This document shows, in pieces, positions 1 to 8,267 of a stretch of 64,000 bases of DNA (positions within the stretch are counted from its first letter, which is position 1; each line of letters starts with the position of its first letter). The notes beneath the pieces are model-generated. The model ran no database searches and was not told the origin of the DNA. It worked only from the letters and a program-made list of their open reading frames with translations. Position numbers and translations under genes: made by a program. Source of the stretch: Gaiellasilicea sp963761905 (lineage in GTDB: Bacteria; Actinomycetota; Thermoleophilia; Gaiellales; Gaiellaceae); assembly GCA_963761905.1 (NCBI GenBank), contig CAVXIQ010000006.1, forward strand, positions 1 through 64,000. Direction: 5' to 3'.

Positions 1-325
1 CGCCTATGAGGTACTCGCGTCGCACCGGCCGGCTCGTCTCGAGTGCGGCGCTGATCCTCGGCCTCGCATTCGTCGCCTTCGGCGCCCAGCCCGGCACCGA
101 AGCCAAGATCTTCGCCCTCGCGCTCGGCGGCGGCATCCTGATCGACGCCACGATCATCCGCGGCATCCTCACGCCTGCCGCGGTCGCCATCCTCGGCCGC
201 TGGAACTGGTGGCTCCCCAGTGGGCCGCACGAATCCTCCGCGTCGAGCCGTCGCCCCTGGAGCCGGACGACAAGACGGACTCAACTCCAGACCCTCCACT
301 CAGCCCGCATAGGTCGATCTGGTGA
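1..325 (+). CDS. MMPL/RND-family transporter, C-terminal end (partial, one frameshift)
   Basis: The frame enters from outside the window, so only the last membrane helices of an MMPL (RND superfamily) exporter are present. The segment reading GGGILIDATIIRGIL followed by GRWNWWLP is the typical last helix and end of MmpL-like proteins, which move lipids or other hydrophobic molecules across the inner membrane. The frame slips in the C-run at 215-218: adding one C restores QWAARILRVEPSP, the usual family tail, and a TGA at 323-325. Without that base the frame stays open to 734. Family assignment is good; the exported substrate is unknown. Confidence 0.75.
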   Translation, partial: AYEVLASHRPARLECGADPRPRIRRLRRPARHRSQDLRPRARRRHPDRRHDHPRHPHACRGRHPRPLELVAPQWAARILRVEPSPLEPDDKTDSTPDPPLSPHRSIW

Positions 326-734
326 GGAGGTCGCGCACGCCGCGCAGGCGATCCTGAACGTCCGCGAGCAGAACGTCGACGCGAACGGAAACATCAAGGT
401 TCACGAGCAGGGCCAAGTAAACGTCAATGTCGAACCAGTGACCTGGAGTCACAGCTCTCTCGGTGGCAACGGGAGCCACACGGTCACTCTGGTTAAACCT
501 CTAGCGGCATCGCTGATCATCTCGACGCTGTCTGCCGAATGCAATGGGGTCGACTTCAAAGGCGCAGACAACCAAACACCTCCTCTGACCATTCCCGGGC
601 CCCTGACCGGTGTACCCGCCCCAGGCCACACTGTCCTACCGCTGACGCAGCCGATACTCGTCTACAGCTTCACAGTCACAGGAATCACCGGGTGCGGCCA
701 CGCAATCACCATCGCCGGGACGCCAATTCCGTAA
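326..734 (+). other. Open frame past the transporter end, possible remnant of a secreted protein
   Basis: In the frame that the transporter gene slips into, the sequence stays open to a TAA at 732-734 and reads like a low-charge, Thr/Val/Pro-rich extracytoplasmic segment (for example GQVNVNVEPVTW and a final AITIAGTPIP). I see no credible start codon with a ribosome site and no recognisable domain. It may be the 3' part of a lost gene or chance open frame. The stretch from 735 to 926 that follows shows nothing I can name. Confidence 0.25.
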
Positions 735-926
735 CTCCCGCCTCCATTTCGTGGCATGGGTGGCAGCGGCTACGTCCGACGCCCGTGTTTGCGCCGCCTG
801 CTGCAAGAGGGTGCGGGCAGGCGTTCTGAAGAATCGAGGAGTAGGCGCCTTAGCCGCGGTTGTACCTGCCGCTGATCATGTGCCACTATCCGCCGGGGTC
901 CGTTCACTGCGGAAGGGAGAACAGTC

Positions 927-1334
927 ATGAGACTCGTCGTGGCGCTGCTAAGCGTCGTTGCTCTCGCATTCGCTGCGCCAGCAGCCGCGGATCCACCCAC
1001 GTCCTACACGGCCGGAGACGTATTCCCGGACGTTAATCCGTGTACCGGGAGCGCCATGATCGTGACCATCACCTTCGCCGGGTCGTTTCATGAGCACGGC
1101 TCTCGCGTCGTCGATCACTCGCAGAGAACGATCACGACAAGTGACGGCTTCGCCGGAGGTGGAACGGACTCGTTTGTCATCAGCGGCGGCAATGTGCTCA
1201 AGGGCACGTTCAACGACATGGTGACAAACGCTGCCGGCGACCGGATCAGGGCCCACGGTGTGTTTGTCCTCGACTTGGAGACCGGCGTGGCGAGGGTCGA
1301 TAAGTCCGTGCTGGTCTGCTTGGGCGCCAAGTAG
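927..1334 (+). CDS. Small secreted protein of unknown function
   Basis: A 135-residue protein with a clear Sec signal peptide (MRLVVALLSVVALAFAAPAA, probable cleavage after AAADP-type residues) and a mature part of about 110 residues rich in beta-type sequence, with two cysteines (near residues 39 and 131) that could form a disulfide. A good ribosome site (AAGGGAG) lies 7-8 bases before the ATG. No family is recognised. It stands alone: the transporter end is upstream and tRNA-Thr is on the other strand downstream, with 1335-1528 showing nothing recognisable. Confidence 0.6.
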   Translation: MRLVVALLSVVALAFAAPAAADPPTSYTAGDVFPDVNPCTGSAMIVTITFAGSFHEHGSRVVDHSQRTITTSDGFAGGGTDSFVISGGNVLKGTFNDMVTNAAGDRIRAHGVFVLDLETGVARVDKSVLVCLGAK

Positions 1335-1528
1335 TTCAGCAGCAGAGGCGGTGGCAGCGGGCGCACAGCAGCTCGAGGTTGCTGAGCTCGTTGCTGGACG
1401 CGGAGAACTACGAGCGAGAGCTGCTGGACGCGTTCGACGCGAAAAACGAGGCGTTTGGGCAGCTATCGGGCACCGAAAACCTCTAGACGGGAACGGAGCG
1501 AGGCGGAAAACGCCTGCAAATCAGTGGA

Positions 1529-1601
1529 AGCCGACGCGCGGACTCGAACCGCGGACCCCTTCATTACGAGTGAAGTGCTCTACCAGCTGAGCTACGTCGG
1601 C
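1529..1601 (-). tRNA. tRNA-Thr (anticodon CGT)
   Basis: The minus strand folds into a full cloverleaf: acceptor GCCGACG/CGTCGGC, D-stem GCTC/GAGC, anticodon stem CTTCA/TGAAG around loop CTCGTAA, and T-arm CGCGG-TTCGAGT-CCGCG. The anticodon CGT reads the ACG threonine codon. The length is 73 with a T discriminator, and no CCA is encoded directly after it. Confidence 0.95.
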
Positions 1602-1610
1602 GGGGGTCGG

Positions 1611-2204
1611 TCAGTGTAGCGCCGTCGGCGCGGCGACGATCGCCGGCCGAACGACCAGCGGCCCCTCGAGCGCCTGCGCCAGCGAGCGGCGGGCGCGGAA
1701 GATCAGCGTCTCGACGGCCGACTGGGAGAGCTCGAGCTCGGCGCCGATCTCGCGGTACGACAGGCCCTTCCACTCACGGAGCAGGATCGCGCGCCGCTGT
1801 TGCTCGGGCATCGCCGCGAGAGCCGCCTGGATCCCGATCAGCTCGTCCCGCTGGCGGGTCGGGCCGGGCACGATCTCCTCGATCAGCTCGAGGTCGGTCG
1901 AGCTCTCGATCCGGTTCCGGCGCCAGGAGGAGCGGCGTCGAGAGAGGCAGACGTTTTCGGCGATCTTCAAGAGCCAGGCCGACTCGAGCTCTGGCACGAC
2001 GCCTCGCCCGAGCGCGCGAAAGGCGTTCATGAACGTCGTCTGAACCGCGTCCTCGGCCTCCTCGCGCGTGCCGAGTCGATGCCGGCAGTAGCCGAGGAGC
2101 TTGGCCGAATGCCGCTCGTAGAGCCCGTGCGCCGCCGCAGCCTCCGGCGCGATCTGCAAGTGCTCGACCAGGGACGCTCGACCGCTCGACGGGACTGCAA
2201 CCAC
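1611..2204 (-). CDS. ECF-type RNA polymerase sigma factor
   Basis: An extracytoplasmic-function sigma-70 factor of about 198 residues. Region 2 is visible as EEAEDAVQTTFMNAFRAL (core binding, -10 melting) and region 4 as LSYREIGAELELSQSAVETL (helix-turn-helix for the -35). I chose a GTG start at 2204; a TTG at 2240 would add 12 residues but lies right behind a hairpin at 2246-2258. The C-terminal tail after region 4 is short. No anti-sigma gene is adjacent: the neighbours are tRNA-Thr and holB, so its signal cannot be guessed. Confidence 0.85.
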   Translation of the reverse strand: MVAVPSSGRASLVEHLQIAPEAAAAHGLYERHSAKLLGYCRHRLGTREEAEDAVQTTFMNAFRALGRGVVPELESAWLLKIAENVCLSRRRSSWRRNRIESSTDLELIEEIVPGPTRQRDELIGIQAALAAMPEQQRRAILLREWKGLSYREIGAELELSQSAVETLIFRARRSLAQALEGPLVVRPAIVAAPTALH

Positions 2205-2245
2205 TCTTGGGGTTCTGTGTCGGCAACACGGCCGCCGCAATCCAA

Positions 2246-2258
2246 CCCCCTTCGGGGG
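2246..2258 (-). terminator. Hairpin between holB and the sigma factor gene
   Basis: Five Gs pair with five Cs around a three-base loop (CCCCC-TTC-GGGGG on the plus strand) 12 bases past the holB stop. It is followed on the minus strand by TTGGATTG, which is only moderately T-rich. It probably ends the tmk-holB transcript and separates it from the sigma gene. Confidence 0.5.
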
Positions 2259-2269
2259 ATTTTCCCTGC

Positions 2270-3346
2270 TCAGGCGACGAGCGAGCCCGCAAATGCCTGG
2301 CGCAGCCGGACGAAGAGCGCCTCGAGCGCAAGCGCCGGCGCGAGGTTGAACTCCTCGAGTTCACGCCAGAGCTCGCGCACGGCCTCGGCGGCGAGCTCCG
2401 CGTCGAGCGCCCGCGCCCGCGTCGCGTCCTCCCGCAGCAGCTCGACCCGATCGGCGTGGACGACCGCCGTCTCCGCCCCGACCGCGACGACGACGAGATC
2501 GCGGTACCAGGACGCGAGCTCCTCGAGCGACGCGAGCAGCTCCTCGCGCTCCGCCCCCCGCTGCGCGCGCTTGCTCCGCTGCTCGGCTTCCCGCGCGGTC
2601 AGGTCGAGGCGTTCCAGCTCGGCCTCCGCATCGTCCCTCGCCTTCAGGCCGAGCGCACGCGCCGACTCGAGCAGCGTCGCGGCGGCGGCGGCCGGATCGA
2701 ACTCAGCCTCGGCATAGGGCTCGCGGGCGACGCGGAGCAGCGCGTCGCGTCGGGGCACCGCCTCGGGGTCGAGGAGCCGGTCGGCCCGATCGAGCCTGCC
2801 CGCGGCGACCCGGACGAGCGCGGTCCGCTCGACCTCGTCCAACCCCGGCGCGCGCTCGGCGAGGTACTCGCGCAAGGATCGCTCGGACAGTCTGCGGAAC
2901 GGGACGAGCTGGCAGCGCGAGCGGATCGTCGGAGGCAGCGACCCGACCTCGTCGGCGACGAGCACGATCACGGCGTAGGACGGCGGCTCTTCGAGGTCCT
3001 TCAGGAGCGCGTCCGCCGCCTCGTCGTTCATGAGCTGCGCGCCGTCGATCACGTACACACGGTGCTGTGCCTCGAAAGGTCGCATGTGCAGGTCGTGCCG
3101 CAGGCGTCGGATCTCGTCGATCCGAATCATCTCGCCGAGCGGCTCGAGCAGGTAGAGGTCAGGATGCGCGAGCTTCGCTACCCGGCTCTCCTCGCCGAGA
3201 ATCGCCGCGGCGAACGCGAATGCGGCGCGGCGCTTGCCGACGCCGGGCGGCCCGTGCAGGAGATAGGCGTGCACAGGCCCCTCCGCCAGCGCGGCATCGA
3301 GCAGCCGCTTTGCCTCCGGCTGCTCAGCGAGGACGTCGAAGGCCAT
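2270..3346 (-). CDS. holB: DNA polymerase III delta' subunit
   Basis: A 358-residue clamp-loader subunit. The N-terminal AAA+ part shows LLHGPPGVGKR (P-loop, with Arg where active ATPases carry Thr/Ser, as in other delta' subunits), THEN the stretch HPDLYLLEPLG and the sensor segment PPTIRSRCQLVPFRRL. The usual Cys4 zinc module between the P-loop helix and HPD is missing: the sequence runs straight from AAAILGEE to HPDLY. It overlaps tmk by 23 bp, the common tmk-holB arrangement, so the two are co-translated. Function: loads the beta sliding clamp at replication forks. Confidence 0.9.
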   Translation of the reverse strand: MAFDVLAEQPEAKRLLDAALAEGPVHAYLLHGPPGVGKRRAAFAFAAAILGEESRVAKLAHPDLYLLEPLGEMIRIDEIRRLRHDLHMRPFEAQHRVYVIDGAQLMNDEAADALLKDLEEPPSYAVIVLVADEVGSLPPTIRSRCQLVPFRRLSERSLREYLAERAPGLDEVERTALVRVAAGRLDRADRLLDPEAVPRRDALLRVAREPYAEAEFDPAAAAATLLESARALGLKARDDAEAELERLDLTAREAEQRSKRAQRGAEREELLASLEELASWYRDLVVVAVGAETAVVHADRVELLREDATRARALDAELAAEAVRELWRELEEFNLAPALALEALFVRLRQAFAGSLVA

Positions 3347-3935
3347 GCGAGACCAGCTCCTCGTGCACGAGCTCGGCGAGCTCCTCCGCCGGCAGCCTGC
3401 CGTCGAGCACGACGATCCGCCCCGGGTCGTGCGCGGCCAGCCGCTCGTAGCCTCCCGCCGCGCTCGCGTGGAAGCTCTCCTCGGCGCGCTCGATTCGGTC
3501 CGGCAGACCGCCGATCCGCCCGCTCGAGGTGGCTGCGTCGAGGGCGAGCACGAAGGTTCGATCCGGCAGCAGCCCGCCCACCGCCAGCAGGTTCAGCTCG
3601 AGCACCTCGTCGAAGCCGAGCCCTCGGGCGACGCCCTGGTAGGCGACCGAGCTGTCGAGGTAGCGGTCGAGGATCACGTCGGCGTCGCGGGCGAGCGCCG
3701 GCGCGACGACCTCGGCGACGAGCTCCGCGCGCGCGGCGGCGTACAGCAGCGCCTCGGCCCAGGCGACCATCTCGCCGCTGTGCAGGAGGAGCTGTCGCAA
3801 CTCCTCGCCGAGCTCGGTGCCGCCCGGCTCGCGGGCGATCACGACCTCGCGCCCCTGCGCCTCGAGACGGGCACGCAGGAGCTCGACCTGGGTGGTCTTG
3901 CCGGAGCCGTCGAGCCCTTCGAACGTCACGAACAT
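3324..3935 (-). CDS. tmk: Thymidylate kinase
   Basis: A 203-residue dTMP kinase, which makes dTDP for DNA synthesis. It shows the P-loop FEGLDGSGKTTQ at residues 5-16, the substrate motif REPGGT near residue 36 and the DRY motif in ILDRYLDSSVAYQG. The length is normal for the family. It is the first gene of a tmk-holB operon. A possible -10 (TATCCT, 3950-3945 on the minus strand) lies nine bases from the ATG and overlaps the -10 of the divergent epimerase gene. Confidence 0.95.
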   Translation of the reverse strand: MFVTFEGLDGSGKTTQVELLRARLEAQGREVVIAREPGGTELGEELRQLLLHSGEMVAWAEALLYAAARAELVAEVVAPALARDADVILDRYLDSSVAYQGVARGLGFDEVLELNLLAVGGLLPDRTFVLALDAATSSGRIGGLPDRIERAEESFHASAAGGYERLAAHDPGRIVVLDGRLPAEELAELVHEELVSHGLRRPR

Positions 3936-3943
3936 CGGGGGCC

Positions 3944-3955
3944 TAGGATACGGCG
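3944..3955 (+). promoter_or_regulatory. Probable -10 element for a leaderless epimerase transcript
   Basis: TAGGAT at 3944-3949 fits the actinobacterial TANNNT -10 pattern and is followed by exactly six bases before the epimerase ATG at 3956, with no Shine-Dalgarno sequence. Transcription would then start at or next to the A of the start codon. The tmk -10 on the other strand uses the overlapping bases 3945-3950. Confidence 0.45.
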
Positions 3956-4835
3956 ATGCGGGCCGTGGTCACCGGGGGAGCGGGATTCATCGGCTCGCAC
4001 GTCGTCGACGCGCTGCTCGAGCGCGGTGACGAGGTCGTCGTCGTCGACGATCTGTCGTCCGGACGGCGCGAGTGGGTCCCGGAGGCGGCGGAGCTCGTCG
4101 TCCACGACATTCGCAAGCCCTACCAGGTCGAGGCCGACACCATCTTCCACCTGGCGGCGCAGGCGGACGTCGGCACCTCGATGGAGCAACCGGGCTTCGA
4201 CGCCGAGGTGAACGTCGTCGGAACCGTCAACACGCTCGAGGCGGCGCGCGCCTGCGGAGCCGGCGTCGTCTTCTCGTCCACCGGCGGCGCGATCTACGGC
4301 GACGTCGACGCACCGGCCACCGAGGAGACGCCGCGACGGCCGGTGTCCGCGTACGGAATCGCCAAGCTCTGCGCGGAGGAGTACCTCGCCGGGGTGGAAC
4401 CGCGTGTACGGCACGAGCCACACCGTCCTGCGCTTCGCCAACGTCTACGGGCCACGCCAGTCGGCCGCGCTCGAGGGCGGGGTCGTCTCGATCTTCATGG
4501 AACGGCTTCGGAGCGGCGAGGAGACACTCGTCTTCGGCGACGGCGAGCAGACGCGCGACTACGTCTACGTCGGCGACGTCGTCGACGCCGCGCTCGCGGC
4601 GGCCGGGAGCGGCGGCGTCTACAACGTCGGGACCGCGCTCGAGACGACGGTGAACGAGCTCCATCGCCTCTGTGCCGAGATCGCCGGCGTCGACCGCGAG
4701 CCGACCCAGCGCGAGCCGCGTGCCGGCGACGCGCGCCGGAGCGTCCTCGACCCGTCGCGCGCGCAGCGCGAGCTCGGCTGGCGGCCGACGACGTCGCTCG
4801 CCGACGGCCTGCGACGCACCTGGGAGTCCATCTAG
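3956..4835 (+). CDS. NAD-dependent sugar epimerase (UDP-glucose 4-epimerase type), frameshifted
   Basis: An extended short-chain dehydrogenase acting on nucleotide sugars. The N-terminus carries the Rossmann motif VVTGGAGFIGSHVVDALLER, followed by STGGAIYGDVDAP and the catalytic YGIAK motif (Tyr/Lys). The frame is lost near 4391-4394, where GGGG should be GGG; removing one G joins the first part to YGTSHTVLRFANVYGPRQ and the rest of the family (GDGEQTRDYVYVGDVVDA). The reconstructed length, about 292 residues, is normal. It sits next to a LytR_C protein and an O-antigen-ligase-like gene, which fits a role in cell-surface polysaccharide. Confidence 0.85.
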
Positions 4836-4872
4836 AAGGAGCGGGCGCTCCCGAAGCGAACAAGGTGCGGCC

Positions 4873-5386
4873 GTGGAGCACTCGCTCAGCCAGATCCCCG
4901 AGCTTCGATCGCCGTGGAGGACCGCGACGCTCGTCGTCTCCACGGTCGCGGCGATCGAGCTCGTTCTCCTGCTCGTCGTCGGCGTCTCGCTCCTCGCGGA
5001 GCCGGTGGCGCAGCGCGTGACGCAGACGGCCGAGGCGAAGGAGCTGGCAGTCACGCCGAAGCGGCGCCCGGCGAGCAACGCCGCTGTCGGCGCGCCCACC
5101 CTCGCTCGCTCCCAGGTCTCCGTGCTCGTCCTGAACGGAAGCGGTCGCACCGGCGCCGCGGCCTCGACGGCCGAGCTGACGCAGCGCCGGGGCTACACGA
5201 TCGGCGGGGTCGGCAACGCGCCTCGCACCGACTACACGCGCAGCGTCGTCATGTACCGCAAGGGGTACGCGCCGGAGGCGCAGCGGCTCGCGAAGGATCT
5301 GCGCCTGAAGATCGTCGGCCCGCTCGACGGCCTCAGAGCCGGCCGAGCTGATGGGCGCGCACGTCGCCGTCGTCGTCGGCGGCTAG
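4873..5386 (+). CDS. Membrane-anchored LytR C-terminal-domain protein (frameshift near the end)
   Basis: A GTG start at 4873 with AAGGTG eight bases upstream gives a protein with one N-terminal membrane helix (about residues 18-42) and a LytR_C domain (VSVLVLNGSGRTGAA...YTIGGVGNAPRTDYTRSVVMYRKGY). An extra A at about 5335 shifts the end; removing it gives PAELMGAHVAVVVGG and a TAG at 5384-5386. LytR_C domains are linked to cell-wall assembly, but the precise function here is unknown. The restored stop overlaps the stop of the convergent gene in a shared CTAG. Confidence 0.7.
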
Positions 5387-7315
5387 CAGCGCCCCGCGTT
5401 CACGTGGGCCCGCGCCAGGTCGAGCGGGCCGCCTTCCGACCAGCGTCGTGAGGCAGGATCGAGCGTGTACGCCTCGTTCAGGTGCACGTAGGCGTTGCAG
5501 AGATCCTCGAGCGCGAACTCGTAGCTCCCGAGCGCGTACCAGGTGTCCGGATTCTCCGGCTGCGTCCGGATCGCCTGGGCGTAGGCCTGCCGCGCCGCTC
5601 GCACCCGGCCGCGCCGGGTCTCGACGCCGGCGAGCTTGAGCGACGGCTCGATCGAGAGCGGGTCGAACGAGCGCGCGCGCCGGGCCGCGGCGGCCGCGGC
5701 CTCCGTATCGCCTGCGTCGAGCTCCCGGTTCACCTGGCGAACGCTGCGCTCCGCGAGCCAGGGCGAGGCGAGCGACGCGAGGCACGCGACGCCGACGGCC
5801 ACGACGGCGACCGCGGCGAACGGCTGCCTGCGAGCCGCCCGGAGCGGCCGCGAAGCCGCTGCGAGAGCGCCGGCGACGACGAGCGCCGGTGCCGTCACCG
5901 CGAGAAAGTCCCAGCTGTAGTCGACGAGCGCGTGCAGGAGATAGACGCAGAGGACGACGGTGAGCGCCGCTGCCGCCGCGCGCTCCTCGGCCTTCGTTCG
6001 GCGAAGCGCGCCGACGGCGGCGACTGCCGTCGCTCCGACGACGGCGGCGAAGAGCACGAAGCCGAGGATCCCGGTTCCGGCGAGGAACTGGAGCGGCACG
6101 TCGTGCGGCTCGACCGCGGGCACGTAGGCCTCCTGGAGACGGCGATGCGCCACCTCGAAGCTGCCGGCGCCGCTGCCCTGAAGCGGCGCGGCGACGAAGA
6201 GCTCCCACGCCTCGCCCCACCACGTCCAGCGGTTGTTCAGGCTCGCGTCGCCGAGGCGGCCGGGCGACTGCACGCTGGCGCCTCCTTCGGCGGGGTCGGC
6301 CACGAGCACGACCGCCGCGCCGGCCAGCGCCACGGCCGCGACTGCCCCGAGCGCGAGCGCCCGGCCGGTGCGCTGCCGCTCCCTCGGCGTCAGGCTCCGC
6401 GAGCACGAGCCAGGAGGCGACGAGCGCGGCGACCGCGCCCCCGGCCACGACGAGGACTCCGAACCAGGCGCCGGCGGCGACCCGGTCGGCGTGCGCCTGA
6501 CCGTCCTCCACGAGGCCAGGTCGAGTGAACGCCCACGCTGCGACGGCGACGGCGGGAACGGTCGCTGCGAGCGCCAGCAGCGCCCGCTCGACCCGGTCGC
6601 CCGAGAGGACGAGCCAGAGCGCGACGCCGACGATCGCGCCGAGCAGTCCGGTCCGGGACACCGCGAGAAGCGTGGCCACGACTGCGGCATACGCGAGCAC
6701 GATTCCGACGAGGCGCGCCGGCCGGGCGATCGGTCGCGACGCGAGCCCCAGCCCTGCCGCAAGCCACAGCCCGAGCACGAGCAACGCGTTGGCGGCGAGC
6801 GCGAGCGCGTTCCAGTAGCCGATCGGATCGCGCAGCCGCGCCGCCCGGCCGCCGTCGGGGAAGAGTGCCGGGATCGCCTTGCCCGCGAGCGCCCAGAGCA
6901 CGGCGGCCCCGAGCGCACCGGCGAGCACGAGCGCGACCAGCCGGAGCGCGCGCGGACCGGTCGAGCCGGCGGCGACCCCGAGCACCGCGAAGGCCGCGTA
7001 CACGAGACCTTGATTCAGCTCCTGCCAGGATCGATCGGGCGCCACGGACCACCCGATCGAGATCCCGCTCCATGTCGCCAGTCCGACGAGCGCGGCCACG
7101 AGCGGCACGCCGCCGCTCGAGAGCGGGAGCCGACCCAGGAAATGGAGCGCGAGCACGACGGTCGCCGCGAGGAGCGCCGCAGCGCCGACCCAGAACGAGT
7201 CGCCGGCGAAGAGCGCCGCCGCGAGGAGGGCGAAGAGGACGAGCCCACCACCTGCGAGAGCCTCCCGATCGGCCGCGCCCTCGGGAGCTCCGCGCATCGG
7301 CGACCAAGCTACCAC
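5383..7315 (-). CDS. O-antigen ligase/Wzy-like membrane protein with C-terminal TPR repeats (frameshift)
   Basis: A protein of about 640 residues. Ten or more hydrophobic helices are seen, with the Wzy/WaaL-type segments IGYWNALALAANALL, SRTGLLGAIVG and the extracytoplasmic loop LNNRWTWWGEAWELF followed by GSGAGSFEVAHRRL. After the last helices comes a TPR-like tail (RARSFDPLSIEP..., RTQPENPDTWYALGSYEFA). The frame changes near 6385-6405 at LVLAE/LTPRERQRTG, a single-base indel. Family role: polymerising or ligating surface glycans outside the inner membrane. The gene converges on the LytR_C gene. Confidence 0.75.
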
Positions 7316-7449
7316 GGCCCGAGGACGCTCCTGCCGCGTATCCTGGGGCGATTACAAACCGTTTACTCAAGCCTCATCCCGCCCTCAAGCACGTCCGGGA
7401 GACTCTGCATACTCGAGCAGCCGGAACGCGCCGCAGCAGCTCCATCTCG

Positions 7450-8049
7450 ATGATTCCCTCCCGCAAACAGACGCCGTCTCGCCGTGCCGCGCGGCTCGCC
7501 GTGCCCATGGCCCTGAGTGCGCTGGCGCTGCTCCTGGCCGGACTCCTCGGCGCAGGATCTGCCGCCGCCGCCGAGTCGTGTGGCAAGAAGGTGATCGACG
7601 ACTGGTACGCCGACGGACGAGTCGACGGCACGTATCCCCCTCACTGCTACGACGACGCGATCGAGATCCTCCCGCGAGACGTCCGCGACTACTCGAGCGC
7701 CAAGGACGACATCACCCGAGCGCTCCAGAACAGGCTGAACAACAAGCCGGCGCCTCCAGCGACCACCGATCCGACTCCGGCTGTCGTCACGCCCCAGACG
7801 ACGCCCCAGGCGACGACGCCCCGGGAGACGACCTCGGAGGAGCCGGACGAGGTGCCTCCGACCGACTCGAAGCCCGGAGACAGCGGTGGTGCCGAAGCGG
7901 GTGGCCCGGTCGACACCGCTGCCGCCGACTCGGTGCCGGTGCCCCTCCTCGTCCTCGGCGGGCTCGCCCTTCTGCTCGTCGCCGCCGGCTCCGCCGGCTA
8001 CGTGACCAGGCGACTCCAGGCGCGCCGGCTTCCGCCTCCGGGTCCCTGA
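7450..8049 (+). CDS. Secreted protein with C-terminal membrane anchor, unknown function
   Basis: 199 residues: a signal peptide (VPMALSALALLLAGLLGAG, cleavage around AAAAES), a conserved-looking N-terminal unit with SCGKKVIDDWYADGRVDGTY and HCYDDAIEILP, a Thr/Pro-rich linker from about residue 95 to 145, and a C-terminal membrane helix (VPLLVLGGLALLLVAAGSAGY) followed by Arg residues. The layout suggests an exported domain tethered to the cell membrane by its C-terminus. I do not recognise the family. It is divergent from the O-antigen-ligase-like gene, with 134 bp between them. Confidence 0.6.
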   Translation: MIPSRKQTPSRRAARLAVPMALSALALLLAGLLGAGSAAAAESCGKKVIDDWYADGRVDGTYPPHCYDDAIEILPRDVRDYSSAKDDITRALQNRLNNKPAPPATTDPTPAVVTPQTTPQATTPRETTSEEPDEVPPTDSKPGDSGGAEAGGPVDTAAADSVPVPLLVLGGLALLLVAAGSAGYVTRRLQARRLPPPGP

Positions 8050-8092
8050 GTCCCGAGTCCTCAGCAAGGCTCGCCGCTCGCCCCCGGTCCGG

Positions 8093-8174
8093 TATCATAG
8101 TCCGAGTGTTTTTACGCAATTTGCGGGGATTTTTGGGAGCACAAGCCGGGAGTTCCGTCCGACGCTCTCTCTAA
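8093..8174 (+). promoter_or_regulatory. Candidate promoter and short leader ORF ahead of nrdJ
   Basis: The 218-bp gap before nrdJ contains TATCAT (8093-8098) followed after seven bases by GTG at 8106, which opens a 22-codon frame ending in TAA at 8172-8174. The spacing matches the leaderless pattern seen at other genes of this window. No -35 match is visible. I looked for a cobalamin riboswitch or NrdR boxes in 8050-8267 and found neither. Whether the small frame is translated is unknown. Confidence 0.25.
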
Positions 8175-8267
8175 CGTCCGCGATCCGCTCGGCAACCCCG
8201 GAAGAGCGTTTTCGGGGGAGCCTGAACCGGATTTTGGATATGTCGTAGTACCGGCTTGGGAGGAAAC

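Noticed and set aside
1258..1590. Frame overlapping the secreted protein end and tRNA-Thr
   Set aside because: It crosses a certain tRNA gene and lacks any coding signal of its own.
8050..8267. Cobalamin riboswitch before nrdJ
   Set aside because: I searched for the B12-box and the long conserved fold; the 218-bp leader contains neither.
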